Positions 33,011 through 42,037 of a DNA stretch of 64,000 nt are shown one piece after another. A program made the translations under genes and the position numbers. The stretch's first letter is position 1, and every line of letters starts with the position of its first letter. The notes under the pieces are model-generated. The model did not search any database. It had not been told where the DNA came from and saw nothing but the letters and a program-made list of their open reading frames with translations. The stretch is from Nocardioides daejeonensis. Its GTDB lineage: Bacteria > Actinomycetota > Actinomycetes > Propionibacteriales > Nocardioidaceae. Location of the stretch: contig NZ_QHKZ01000005.1 of NCBI RefSeq assembly GCF_003194585.1, positions 310,001-374,000 of the forward strand. The letters run 5' to 3'.

Positions 33011-36000
33011 TCAGGCCTGAGGCTCGGTCCACCCCAGCTGGATCACCTCGACGCCGCGCTCGCGGCTGATCATGCGCCCGCGGCCGTGCTGGGAGGGCTG
33101 CGGGCGGAGGTTGTTGAGGAGGCCGCCCTCCTCCGGGCTGCCCGAGAGCATGATGCCCGGCATCGCGAGGTCCCGGATCGACTGCAGCAGCGGGTCGTAG
33201 AGGCCGCGTGCGGCGCCGCCCATGCGACGGGTCACCACCACGTGGAAGCCCACATCGCGAGCCTGGGCGAGCAGCGGCACCAGGGCGTGCAGTGGGGAGC
33301 CGGCCTGCGTAGCCACCAGGTCGTAGTCATCCACGAGCACCCAAGCCTCGGCACCCGTCCACCAGGAGCGGTTGCGCAACTGGTCGGGAGTCACGTCGGG
33401 ACCGGGCAGCCTGTTGGTCAGGTAGTCGGCCAGCTCCTTGAGCGCCGGCGTCGCCTGGGAGGCATTGGTCAGGTAGTCGAGCTGGTACTCCGCCGGGATC
33501 TCCCCCAGCAGTGAGCGCCGGTAGTCGACCGCGATGATCTGCGCCTGCTCCGGGCTCCGGGTCCGCGTGATCTCAGCGACCAGGCTGCGCAGCAGCGCGC
33601 TCTTGCCGGACTGCCCGTCGCCCAGCACCAGGAGGTGTGACTCCTGATCGGGGTCGAGGCCGACCGGGGCGAGCGCCCGCTCGTTGATGCCGAGCAGCAG
33701 CCGCTGCGAGTCCGGAGCGAGGCGCCGGAGCTCCTCAAGCGTGACCACGTCGGGAAGCAGCCGCAGCTTGGGTCCACTCGGGCCGTGCCAGGCGGCGGCC
33801 ACCCGCGCAGCGAGATCGGCGGCGCCGTCGCCCACGGTCTGGGGATCCGGCGTGCCGTCGATGCGAGGCAACGCGCCCAGGAAGTGGAGCTTGCCGGGGA
33901 TGAGGCCCCGACCTGGGCGCCCGGTGGGGACCAGGGCGGCGACCTTGCGGTCGACCTCGGAGTCGAGGGCGTCGCCGAGGCGCAGCTCCAGCCGGGTGCC
34001 GAAGAGGTCGCGCAACGAGGCGCGGAAGTCCGCCCAGCGTGACGCCGCCGCGACGAGGTGGACACCGAAGGTCAGGCCGCGCTGAGCAAGGGCCTGAAGC
34101 TCTATCTCCAGGTCGTCGAAGTCTGCGCGCAGCGTGCTCCAGCCGTCGACCAGGACGAAGATGTCGCCGTACCCGTCGTCGATGCGTCCCTCCGCCCGCC
34201 GCCGACGGTAGGTCTCGATGGAGTCGATGCCGTGCTCGGCGAAGAACGACTCCCGGTGGTCGACGATGGTCTTCACCTCCGCGACCACGCGGCGTACGAC
34301 GTCGGGCTCGGCGCGGCTGCCGACACCGGCGAGGTGGGGCAGGTCCCGAAGGCCCGCGAACGTGCCGCCACCGAAGTCGAGGACGAAGAACTGCGTCTCC
34401 AACGGGGTGGTGGTCAAGGCCAGCGAGGTCACCAGGGTCCGCAGCAGCGTGCTCTTGCCGGTGCGCGGGCCGCCGACGACCGCGACGTGCCCGGCCGCGC
34501 CGGCGAGGGAGACCGTGAGGACGTCGCGACGCTGCTCCCGGGGTCGGTCGACGATGCCCAGCGGGACGGTCAGGCCGCCCGCCTGGCGCCAACGCGGCGA
34601 GACCAGGCCGAGGTGGGGTTGCTCGACCAGGTCGTCGAAGAAGGAGTCCAGCGTGTCGGGCACCTCGAGCGGAGGTAGCCAGACCCGGTGCGCGGGCGTG
34701 CCACGTCCGATCATCCGGCTGACCGCGACGTCGAGCAGCGACTCCTGGTCCTCGGCGGTCGGCGTCGGCACCGCGGGCTCTTCCTCCACCGGGTCGAGCG
34801 AGGTGACCTCGGCGATGGTGAAGGGCAGGATGCCGCGGAGGTTGCCACCTTCGTCGCGGCGTACCCGCACCCGGCCCGAGGGCGGACCGGAGACATAGGC
34901 GGCCTTGAAACGGAGCAACGTCGACTGGTCGGGCTTGAGATACCCGAGCCCGGGCACGGCAGGCAGCTCATAGGCGTCCGGGACGCCGAGCACGGTGCGT
35001 GACTCGACCGCGGAGAAGGTGCGCAGCCCGATCCGATAGGAGAGGTGGGACTCCAAGCCGCGGAGGCGCCCTTCCTCCAGCCGCTGGCTGGCCAGCAGCA
35101 GATGCAGTCCGAGTGAGCGGCCGAGCCGGCCGATCGCGACGAAGAGGTCGATGAACTCCGGCTTCGCGGTCAGCATCTCGGAGAACTCGTCGACCACGAT
35201 GAAGAGCGACGGCAACGGGGCCAGCGGCTCACCGGAGGCACGCGCCTTCTCGTAGTCACGCACGGAGGCGAAGTTGCCGGCCGCCCGCAGGAGCTCCTGG
35301 CGGCGGACCATCTCGCCGGAGAGAGCATCCTGCATGCGGTCGACCAGGGTGAGCTCCTCGGCGAGGTTGGTGATCACCGCGGAGACGTGCGGCATCTCCG
35401 CCATCCCGGCGAAGGTGGCGCCGCCCTTGAAGTCGACGAGCACCATGTTGAGCTGCTCGGGCGAGTGGGTCATCGCCAAGCCGAGCACCAGGGTGCGGAG
35501 GAACTCGGACTTGCCGGAGCCGGTCGCGCCGATCACCAGGCCGTGCGGTCCCATGCCCTGCTGGGCGGACTCCTTGATGTCGAGGTGCACGGGCGCGCCG
35601 TTGTCGGCGACGCCGATCGGCACGCGCAGCCGGTCCCGCGCGGGGCGGGGGCGCCAGGCGCCCTCGGCCTCGAAGGTGTGGACGTCGCCCAGCCCCAGCA
35701 GGTCGGTGAACTCGCCGGCACCGGCGGACTCGCTGCTGCCCTCGCTGGCGGTGACCACGCCGAGCGGGGTGAGGCGTCGGGCGAACGCCTCGGCGGTGGC
35801 TTGGTCCATCTGGTCGGCCAGCCCCTTCACCGGTTCGGCGCGGAGTCGCAGCGCGGTGACGGGGCGCAGTCCGTCCTCGGTCGGGAGCTCCTCCAACTGC
35901 ATACGGAGGCGGGACGGGTCGTCGAGCTCGTCCCAACGCTCGGGGAGGTCGACGACGGTGACGCCGTGCAGGCCGTCGGGCGGAATCAGATGGTTGCCCG

Positions 36001-36985
36001 GCGGCAGCGTCGCGCCGTCGAGGACCAGCAGGATGTGGGGCAGGCTGTGTGCCTCCTCGGCGCCGAACCTCGGTCGCTCGCTGAGCTCGCTGGGCAGCAG
36101 GAGACCGAGGTCGTCGAGGGAGGTGGTGACCATCCGCCGGGGCCCGACGGCGTCGCTCGCCTGGGTGCTCAGCGCGTGCGGCAGCCACTTCAGCCAGTCC
36201 CACGCGGGCAGGTGACGCTCGTGGGTGAGGACGGCGACCAGCAGGTGCTCAGGACTGTGGAACGCCGCCGCCGAGCAGAGCAGCGCACGGGCCTGGGCAC
36301 GTGCGGCCTGCTCCTCGCCGGTCACCTCGATGCGGTCGAAGGCACGCAGGTCGATCGCGGCGGGCAGGTTGGGCTGCACCCGGTGGACGACGAGCAGACG
36401 GTGCAGTGCACTCGCCGCCGTCGGGTCGACTTGCTCCACCGGCGCCGACTCCGGCGGCACCAGCTCCAGCGAGAGGGGCTGGACGGAGAGTCCGTAGCGG
36501 ACCTGGAGGAAGTGCTCGTCCCCCGGACCGAGCTCCCAGATCCGAGTGCGGTCCTCGGCGAGTGCCGGAAGCGCCTGGGGCGCCGGGTGGTGCCAGGTCA
36601 GCGCCGCGCGCTGCTGGCTGGCCGCGTCGCGGGCCACCTGTCGGATCGTGGCCAAGTAGCGCAGGTACTCGGTGCGGGAGCCGACCACCTGCTGCTGTCG
36701 CTGCTTGCGCTGCCGGTCGATCTGCACCGCGATGAAGCCGAGGGTGGCGAAGAGGAACATGCCGCCGGTGATGAAGAGGCGGGAGGAGGACGGCGCTCCC
36801 GAGCCGCCGGTGCTCATCGTGGCGACCAGGATGATCGAGCCGACGCTGCCGAGCATCGGGATCGCCATCATCATCGCCTGGCCAGGACCCTCGTGCGGCT
36901 GGATCTCGGGCGGGGCCTGCACCTTGATCTGCCCGCTGGGCATCTCCGGCGGGTCGAGCCGGACGCCGCTGCGCAGAGTCGTCAA
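33011..36985 (-). CDS. eccC: ESX type VII secretion ATPase EccC (fused EccCa-EccCb)
   Basis: The product is 1324 residues from the TTG at 36985, which has GAAGGGGGA upstream and gives TTLRSGVRLDPPEMPSGQIKVQAPPEI, the usual EccC N-terminus. A GTG start at 37132 lies upstream of the likely promoter. Two membrane helices lie at about 40-85, then a DUF region, then three FtsK/SpoIIIE ATPase modules with Walker A sites near residues 486 (GATGSGKS), 838 (GGPRTGKS) and 1121 (GDGQSGKS). Module one has VVDEFSEM. EccC binds WXG100 substrate tails and powers export. It is divergent from the rest of the locus. Confidence 0.95.
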   Translation of the reverse strand: MTTLRSGVRLDPPEMPSGQIKVQAPPEIQPHEGPGQAMMMAIPMLGSVGSIILVATMSTGGSGAPSSSRLFITGGMFLFATLGFIAVQIDRQRKQRQQQVVGSRTEYLRYLATIRQVARDAASQQRAALTWHHPAPQALPALAEDRTRIWELGPGDEHFLQVRYGLSVQPLSLELVPPESAPVEQVDPTAASALHRLLVVHRVQPNLPAAIDLRAFDRIEVTGEEQAARAQARALLCSAAAFHSPEHLLVAVLTHERHLPAWDWLKWLPHALSTQASDAVGPRRMVTTSLDDLGLLLPSELSERPRFGAEEAHSLPHILLVLDGATLPPGNHLIPPDGLHGVTVVDLPERWDELDDPSRLRMQLEELPTEDGLRPVTALRLRAEPVKGLADQMDQATAEAFARRLTPLGVVTASEGSSESAGAGEFTDLLGLGDVHTFEAEGAWRPRPARDRLRVPIGVADNGAPVHLDIKESAQQGMGPHGLVIGATGSGKSEFLRTLVLGLAMTHSPEQLNMVLVDFKGGATFAGMAEMPHVSAVITNLAEELTLVDRMQDALSGEMVRRQELLRAAGNFASVRDYEKARASGEPLAPLPSLFIVVDEFSEMLTAKPEFIDLFVAIGRLGRSLGLHLLLASQRLEEGRLRGLESHLSYRIGLRTFSAVESRTVLGVPDAYELPAVPGLGYLKPDQSTLLRFKAAYVSGPPSGRVRVRRDEGGNLRGILPFTIAEVTSLDPVEEEPAVPTPTAEDQESLLDVAVSRMIGRGTPAHRVWLPPLEVPDTLDSFFDDLVEQPHLGLVSPRWRQAGGLTVPLGIVDRPREQRRDVLTVSLAGAAGHVAVVGGPRTGKSTLLRTLVTSLALTTTPLETQFFVLDFGGGTFAGLRDLPHLAGVGSRAEPDVVRRVVAEVKTIVDHRESFFAEHGIDSIETYRRRRAEGRIDDGYGDIFVLVDGWSTLRADFDDLEIELQALAQRGLTFGVHLVAAASRWADFRASLRDLFGTRLELRLGDALDSEVDRKVAALVPTGRPGRGLIPGKLHFLGALPRIDGTPDPQTVGDGAADLAARVAAAWHGPSGPKLRLLPDVVTLEELRRLAPDSQRLLLGINERALAPVGLDPDQESHLLVLGDGQSGKSALLRSLVAEITRTRSPEQAQIIAVDYRRSLLGEIPAEYQLDYLTNASQATPALKELADYLTNRLPGPDVTPDQLRNRSWWTGAEAWVLVDDYDLVATQAGSPLHALVPLLAQARDVGFHVVVTRRMGGAARGLYDPLLQSIRDLAMPGIMLSGSPEEGGLLNNLRPQPSQHGRGRMISRERGVEVIQLGWTEPQA

Positions 36986-37046
36986 GGGTCCCCCTTCGGG
37001 TGGCCGGTTTCCGAGACGCCCGAGAGCGTGCTCCGGGGCTGCGCCG

Positions 37047-37052
37047 ATCATA
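37047..37052 (-). promoter_or_regulatory. candidate -10 element of eccC
   Basis: The minus strand reads TATGAT here, giving a start near 37040 and a leader of about 55 bases to the TTG codon. No clear -35 is visible. It lies inside the upstream extension of the eccC frame, which argues for the TTG start. Confidence 0.4.
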
Positions 37053-37139
37053 AGGGCTCGCTCCGACGGGCCTGCCGGAGCGGAACGACGCGGGGCGGGC
37101 TCGGGGCGTCGAGGTCGCGGCCCGGTCGGCACGACGTAC

Positions 37140-37145
37140 TACGCT
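37140..37145 (+). promoter_or_regulatory. candidate -10 element of eccD-like gene
   Basis: TACGCT lies 29 bases before the GTG at 37174, which has its own GAAAGGGG ribosome site. Confidence 0.4.
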
Positions 37146-37173
37146 GCCCGACACCGGCTGAAAGGGGTGTGTC

Positions 37174-38541
37174 GTGTCCGGTGTCGCCCACACCGACATG
37201 GTCTCGGTGACCGTCCACGGTCCGGCAGGCGCGCTGGACCTCATCGTGCCTGCGGGAGCCGCCGCCGACGACCTCACCCGCGAGTACGCCGAGCAGTCCG
37301 GTTGGCGGCAAGCCTGGGGACCCCAGCCGCTGCTGCTGGTGACGAGCGGAGGACGGCAGGTTCCGGGACGGTCCACGATGGCTGCCGCCGGCATCGTCTC
37401 GGGCGCAGTCCTGGTCGCCACGACGAGCGCTCCCGAACCCGCCCCCACCGCACCCTTGCCACCCGTGCGGGTGCCGGGTGGTGCCGCGGTGGGGCCGTGG
37501 CTGGTGGCCGCGGTCTCCGCCGTACTGGCGGTGGTGGCGGGTACCTTGGCCGCTGTCCGCCCCGACAGCACGGGCCACACCGTCACCGTGGCGCTGCTGG
37601 CGGTGGCCGCGGTGGGCTGCGTCGTGCCGCTCGGCGCGCACCGTGAGCAGCGCGCGATGGTGGCACCGGCCCTGGCTGGCGCTGCCGCCTTCGCGGTGAT
37701 CCACGAGCCGGGTGCCGTCCACCTGCCGGTCACCGTTGGTCTGAGCGCGCTGGTGGCGAGCGTCGGCGCCGCCGTCGCGAGAGCCTCCGGTGCGGGAGCG
37801 CGGGAGCCGCTCAACGTCTGGATGGTGACCGGGCTGGTCTGGTTCGGGCTCTGCTCCGGCGTCACGCTGACGGGCGCGGCTCCGCAGGTCTACTGGGCCC
37901 TCCTGCTGCTCGGAGCGTTGCTGGCCAGTCGTTGGGTGCCCTCCGCAGCCGTCGACGTCCCTGACCGGATGCTGATCGATCTCGACCGGCTGGCGGTCAC
38001 CGCCTGGTCGGCACGTGAGCGTCGTCCCGGCAAGCGCGGCCGCACCCTGGTTCCGCGTGCGGGGGTGGAGGAGCTGCTCGAGCACGGTGCCCGGGTCGTG
38101 GACGCGGGTGCGCTTGCCGTGCTTGCCACCGTCGTGGTGGCGACGCCGCAGGTCACCGCGACGGCCACCCTGGGCGTGGACGCCTGGGGCGCGACGTTGC
38201 TGTGCCTGGCCGTCGGGACGGCGTTGCTGCTGGTGGCGCGGAACCTCCGGCACCGGGTAGCGCGGGGCGCGCTGCGTCTGGCCGGGGCCGTGGCGCTCGT
38301 CGGCGGCGTGGTGCCGCGGCTCGATACCTTCTCGGAGCTGACGCTGGTGTGGTGCCTGGTCGCTGTGCTGGTCGTCTCGGGAGTGGTGATCGCGGCGGGC
38401 GTGGCGACCGGCCGTGGCTGGCGTTCGGTCACCTGGGCGCGACGCGCCGAGATCGTGGAGACGCTCGCCGGAGTGTGTGCGATCGCTGCGACGGTGGTCG
38501 CCAGCGGTTGGTTCCGGATGGTCTGGGAGTTCCGCGCCTGA
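37174..38541 (+). CDS. eccD: EccD-like ESX membrane component (first of two)
   Basis: The product is 455 residues from a GTG start. The first 85 residues form a ubiquitin-like (YukD) domain (VSVTVHGPAGALDLIVPAGAAADDL ... AGIVSGAVLVATT). About eleven membrane helices follow from about residue 108 to the end. This is the EccD layout. It is diverged from the second EccD of this locus, which shares almost no local sequence with it but has the same order. In mycobacterial ESX-5 each unit has two EccD copies, so the two could form a heterodimer. It faces away from eccC. Confidence 0.72.
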   Translation: MSGVAHTDMVSVTVHGPAGALDLIVPAGAAADDLTREYAEQSGWRQAWGPQPLLLVTSGGRQVPGRSTMAAAGIVSGAVLVATTSAPEPAPTAPLPPVRVPGGAAVGPWLVAAVSAVLAVVAGTLAAVRPDSTGHTVTVALLAVAAVGCVVPLGAHREQRAMVAPALAGAAAFAVIHEPGAVHLPVTVGLSALVASVGAAVARASGAGAREPLNVWMVTGLVWFGLCSGVTLTGAAPQVYWALLLLGALLASRWVPSAAVDVPDRMLIDLDRLAVTAWSARERRPGKRGRTLVPRAGVEELLEHGARVVDAGALAVLATVVVATPQVTATATLGVDAWGATLLCLAVGTALLLVARNLRHRVARGALRLAGAVALVGGVVPRLDTFSELTLVWCLVAVLVVSGVVIAAGVATGRGWRSVTWARRAEIVETLAGVCAIAATVVASGWFRMVWEFRA

Positions 38542-38547
38542 GCGCGG

Positions 38548-38563
38548 GGCGCCGGTCGGCGCC
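38548..38563. terminator. short GC hairpin between convergent genes
   Basis: GGCGCC-GGTC-GGCGCC follows the eccD-like stop and precedes the end of the lipoprotein gene. It is weak as a terminator but the only symmetric element in this 49-base gap. Confidence 0.35.
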
Positions 38564-38590
38564 GTCCAGCTACACGGGGGACCTCTGCCC

Positions 38591-39190
38591 TCAGCGGAGC
38601 ACGAGGGAGGCGAGCACCTCACGAGCGATGTGCTCGACCTCGGAGGGAGGGGCAACCATGGTGAGCCGGATCGACACCTCGTAGCCGGGAGCCAGAAAGC
38701 CGAACTCCTGCATCGACTTCTTCCCGTCGGTGCCTGCCAGATGATAGGTCCGGCGCCCGAAGTGCTCCTCGTCCGGCAGACGGCGGATCTCCTCGAGGAT
38801 CGACGCCTTCACCATGCTGTCGACGGCGAGGTCGAAGTCGATCTCGCCGGTCTCGACCGGCGTCGGGTCGCTGACCGCCAGATAGGCCGCGCAGCCGTCG
38901 GCGCAGCCGACGACCGCCTCCTCTCCGAGCGTGCCGGGTGGCATCTCCGTGAACCCGTCCGGGAGCCGGACCGTGTAGTGCGTGCGGCGAGCCTCCGGCC
39001 CGCTCGCCACCGGTGGCTGCGTCGGCGCCGTGCTCGGGTCGCTGGTGGACGGCGTCCCCGGCGTGGTCGGCGACGGCACGGTCGTCTGCTCGGCGCGCGG
39101 TGAGTCGCCCCCGGACTCGTCGGTGCAGGCCGCGCCCAGGAGCAGGACGAGTGCGCAGCCGCCGAGGAGCCGGGCGTGGGTCTGGCGCAT
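38591..39190 (-). CDS. lipoprotein of unknown function within the ESX locus
   Basis: The product is 199 residues, with GGAGG ahead of the ATG. The signal peptide ends in a lipobox (LLLGAAC, Cys at 22). A Ser/Thr/Pro linker runs to about residue 68. A folded domain follows (HYTVRLPDGFTEMPPGTLG ... MVKASILEEI ... YEVSIRLTMVAPPSEVEHIA) with a pair of Cys in GCADGC. It should be tethered to the outer face of the membrane. It is antisense to the surrounding secretion genes, and its relation to ESX is only positional. Confidence 0.75.
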   Translation of the reverse strand: MRQTHARLLGGCALVLLLGAACTDESGGDSPRAEQTTVPSPTTPGTPSTSDPSTAPTQPPVASGPEARRTHYTVRLPDGFTEMPPGTLGEEAVVGCADGCAAYLAVSDPTPVETGEIDFDLAVDSMVKASILEEIRRLPDEEHFGRRTYHLAGTDGKKSMQEFGFLAPGYEVSIRLTMVAPPSEVEHIAREVLASLVLR

Positions 39191-39418
39191 GGGGACCTCC
39201 CGAGGTCGTCGTCCGTGGGCGCATCAGGAGACTAACCGCCCGCGCCGACTCCGGGCCCGGGCGCGCAGCGGGAGAAATTCACCTGTGGAATTCGATCGGG
39301 GCAGGTTTGCCGGGGTGACCCCCGGGTATCCAGCGATTGTGACGGTGCTGACCGTCGCGGCACCAGCGAAGTCATCTCGGGCGGAGCGCCTCCGCCGTTG
39401 GTTTGAAGGGATCAGCGC

Positions 39419-39724
39419 ATGAGCATCTCGAAATCTGACCAAGTCCTCCTCGACTCGGCCAAGGACGTCCAGCAGGTCTATGACGACGTCAACAGCGACA
39501 TCGCGGTCCTCCGCGGCAAGCTCTCCCGGCTCGAGGCCGAGTGGGTCGGTCGTGGCGGCACTGCCTTCCAGAGCACCATCCAGCGGTGGGACGACGCCGC
39601 GCGCCGCACTACCGCGGCACTGCTCCGCTTCAAGGAGGAGCTGGGCAACGTGGAATCCAACTACACCGTGACCGAAGACCAGGTCGAGCAGGTGTTCAAC
39701 CGCTACGCAGCCGGACTCGGCTGA
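39419..39724 (+). CDS. WXG100-family ESX substrate (EsxA/B-like, first)
   Basis: The product is 101 residues. It has the helix-WXG-helix hairpin: an amphipathic first helix, the turn EWVGRGG near residue 42, and a second helix ending in YTVTEDQVE, which fits the YxxxD/E export motif. It would pair with the following WXG100 protein and leave through the EccC channel. GAAGGG lies upstream at the usual spacing. Upstream 39225-39418 has only short inverted repeats (AATTC/GAATT near 39277). Confidence 0.9.
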   Translation: MSISKSDQVLLDSAKDVQQVYDDVNSDIAVLRGKLSRLEAEWVGRGGTAFQSTIQRWDDAARRTTAALLRFKEELGNVESNYTVTEDQVEQVFNRYAAGLG

Positions 39725-39748
39725 ACGACGATCGGCTAGGAGAAGAGC

Positions 39749-40045
39749 ATGGGACTGGGAGACCTCAAGGTCGGCTACGAGGCGCTCGACGCGAGCGCCG
39801 GAGACATCCTCAACGCCGCCGCACTGCTGGAGCAGAAGGTCAACGACATGGAGAAGCGCATGCAGGCGCGCAAGCCGGAGTGGAGTGGATCCGACTCCGA
39901 CGCCTTCGATGCCTGCCGTCTCGAGTGGGACAAGGGCATGGCCGACATGCACATGGCTCTCCAGGCGATCGCCAAGGCCGTCAACCTCTCCAAGGAGGAA
40001 TACATGTCGACCGAGGCCAACAACCGCAAGCGCTTCATCTGGTGA
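39749..40045 (+). CDS. WXG100-family ESX substrate (second)
   Basis: The product is 98 residues with a GGAGAAG ribosome site. The helix hairpin has the turn PEWSGSDSDAF near residue 45 and a C-terminal YMSTE that fits YxxxD/E. It begins 24 bases after its partner, as in esxB-esxA pairs. It lacks any signal peptide, as expected for ESX export. Confidence 0.9.
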   Translation: MGLGDLKVGYEALDASAGDILNAAALLEQKVNDMEKRMQARKPEWSGSDSDAFDACRLEWDKGMADMHMALQAIAKAVNLSKEEYMSTEANNRKRFIW

Positions 40046-40073
40046 TCCGTCCCGGCGGACATCGTTGACGGCA

Positions 40074-40101
40074 TCGGGCCGCCCTTCTCGGGTCGGCCCG
40101 A
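40074..40101. terminator. possible attenuating hairpin after the WXG100 pair
   Basis: TCGGGCCG (40074-40081) pairs with CGGCCCGA (40094-40101) across a 12-base loop. It could weaken read-through so that the two WXG100 genes are made in excess over downstream components. No T-tract. Confidence 0.4.
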
Positions 40102-40186
40102 GACCGTGTCCGGGCCACCTCGCTCCGGTGCCCCCGAGCACCGCTGAGCATTCGTCACGACAGCATCTTCACAGGGGGAGATGACC

Positions 40187-40648
40187 ATGGTGTGGACCTC
40201 GCAGGCTCCGCTGCTCGCCACCGTCGCGGCCGATGTCGCCGCCGACGCCGGTGGCAGCGCCAGCACCGAGCTCGACCGCGAGCAGGTCGAGTCCGTCGCG
40301 GCCGACACGCTCAAGTTCGCTGAACAGCTCGAGGGGTCGACGGAGTTCAAGGACTCGGTCGCCCACGTGAGCAGTGTCGGTCTCGGAGGGCTCGACGAGT
40401 CCACGACGCTGGCGCAGCTGCACACGGCGGCGCACGTGATCGTCTTCGACACCCTCAAGGGGCTGCGCGCCGACATCGAGGGGTTCGCCGTCGGGCTCAA
40501 CCAGGCAGTCGCCGCGGTCGACGAGAGCGACCAGCTGAGCGCCACCGTCCTGAACCAGATCGCCGCCATCGATGCGACCGACCACGCCGACCGGGCGCGG
40601 GCCGAGTCGCAGCAGGCGCATGCGCCGATCGGGGGAGCCGAGGCATGA
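40187..40648 (+). CDS. helical ESX-associated small protein, family not recognised
   Basis: The product is 153 residues from ATG 40187; GGGGGAG lies six bases upstream, so the earlier ATG at 40181 is unlikely. It is almost wholly alpha-helical with two long helices (STELDREQVESVAADTLKFAEQLE and LRADIEGFAVGLNQAVAAVDESDQLSATVLNQIA). It has no WXG turn and no signal peptide. It overlaps the next gene by four bases. It may be a secreted partner (PE-like) or a chaperone of the EspB-like protein that follows; this is inferred from its place only. Confidence 0.72.
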   Translation: MVWTSQAPLLATVAADVAADAGGSASTELDREQVESVAADTLKFAEQLEGSTEFKDSVAHVSSVGLGGLDESTTLAQLHTAAHVIVFDTLKGLRADIEGFAVGLNQAVAAVDESDQLSATVLNQIAAIDATDHADRARAESQQAHAPIGGAEA

Positions 40649-41913
40649 CTGCCAGCAACGTCGGTGACAACCCGGAGATGGGCCCGTACGAGCGCAGGCT
40701 CGCCGAGGTGATCGCCTCGGCGCAGCCCGGCGAGATCGACAAGGCGGCTGCTGCCTGGCTCTCGGGTGTGACCACGCTCGAGCAGGCGTCCGGCCAGATC
40801 GTGGCGCAGCAGACGAAGCTGCAGGACAAGCGCACCTTCGGAGAGCCCGGCCTCCGTGCCGGCGAGGCGTACGCCGTCGTCAACACCCAGGTCGCCGCCC
40901 GCCGCGCCGAGATGCAGGAGATCGCCGACGCACTCACCGCCGCCTCGGTAGCGCTCACCGCCGCGCAGTCCACCCAGCTGCCCGCCGTCCTGCCTGGTGC
41001 GGACCCCGAGGTGGTCCGCAACGCCGAGGCCGACAACGTCGCCATCCGCGAGCTCGCCAAGAACGATCAGCGCGCCTCCAGCCTCGATGCGCGCGAGCGA
41101 GAGTCGAAGAAGGCCCTGAAGTCGTTGCAGACCGCGCTCGACCAGGCGGCCGAGAAGATGCGGCCGGTCGTCGGGGAGTCGCGAGACACCGACCCGATCC
41201 CGACGCCCGTCGCTACCGGCCCGGGCACGCCGGGACGCACCCGCACGCCGGCTCCCGGCGTGATCGGCACGCCGACGCTGGTCACGCCGACGACGCCGAC
41301 CACCCCGGTCACCCCGGTCACCCCGACGATCCCGACCGAGAACCCGCCGCCGGTCACGCACTTCCCGCCGACGAACCCCGCGCCCGACAACGACACGGCG
41401 GGCCCGCTTGCGCCCTTCGCGCCGTCGGCTCCGTCGACCGTGCCGGCAGCCACGACGCCCGGCACCACACCGGGAGTCCCTGGAACCAGCGCGGCAACGG
41501 GTGTCACCGCGGCACTGGCCAGTACGACGGCCGCGGTGGCGCTGACGCGAGGATCGTCTCCGCTGACCGGCCTGGCGCCCGGCACCTCGACCGCTCAGCT
41601 GGGACGTTCGGCCACCTCGGTTCCGCGGGGGACCCTGGGCCGTGCGGGGATGACACCGGGCCAGTCGGCGACCGGCGCACGCGGTACCTCGGCGGGCGCG
41701 CGAGGAGCCGCCTCAGGCGGACGCACCGGTATGGCGCCCGGCCAGAGCGGCACCCGAGGTGTCGCCGGGCGGCGCGGGCCGGCTGCGGCCGCGGGCACCG
41801 GGGGACGATCGGGTCGGCGGGAGCGCGACGAGGCCGAGCGTGAGGCCCTGGCGTACGACGACCGCGACGCCTGGCTCGACGACGACGATGCCAGCGGCGC
41901 GGTGCTCTCCTGA
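40645..41913 (+). CDS. EspB/PPE-like ESX substrate with Pro-rich tail
   Basis: The product is 422 residues. Residues 1-185 are helical, in the manner of the EspB/PPE head. Then comes a Pro/Thr-rich linker (TPTLVTPTTPTTPVTPVTP, about 205-230), a Gly/Ala/Arg low-complexity region with two near-repeats (MTPGQSATGARG and MAPGQSGTRG), and a C-terminal acidic end DDRDAWLDDDDASGAVLS. The Trp-acid tail is reminiscent of conserved ends on actinobacterial ESX-associated proteins. It probably forms a complex with the preceding helical protein before export. Confidence 0.72.
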   Translation: MTASNVGDNPEMGPYERRLAEVIASAQPGEIDKAAAAWLSGVTTLEQASGQIVAQQTKLQDKRTFGEPGLRAGEAYAVVNTQVAARRAEMQEIADALTAASVALTAAQSTQLPAVLPGADPEVVRNAEADNVAIRELAKNDQRASSLDARERESKKALKSLQTALDQAAEKMRPVVGESRDTDPIPTPVATGPGTPGRTRTPAPGVIGTPTLVTPTTPTTPVTPVTPTIPTENPPPVTHFPPTNPAPDNDTAGPLAPFAPSAPSTVPAATTPGTTPGVPGTSAATGVTAALASTTAAVALTRGSSPLTGLAPGTSTAQLGRSATSVPRGTLGRAGMTPGQSATGARGTSAGARGAASGGRTGMAPGQSGTRGVAGRRGPAAAAGTGGRSGRRERDEAEREALAYDDRDAWLDDDDASGAVLS

Positions 41914-41978
41914 CACGGTCGGTGCACTCCTGGGAAGGTGTGGACACGGCTCCCGCACCCTGTCGGTCCGGGCCAGTA

Positions 41979-41984
41979 GGGTGC
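41979..41984 (+). promoter_or_regulatory. candidate -10 element for eccD-eccB-mycP
   Basis: TAGGGT lies 54 bases upstream of the second eccD start, giving the membrane-complex genes a possible promoter separate from the substrate genes. Confidence 0.4.
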
Positions 41985-42037
41985 AGGGCAGTCACTGGGC
42001 CGCGTGGCCCGCTTCTCGACAGGAGTGATGGGGACCG

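Noticed and set aside
35387..37210. 607-codon plus-strand frame opposite eccC
   Set aside because: Shadow frame; the EccC ATPase motifs are on the minus strand.
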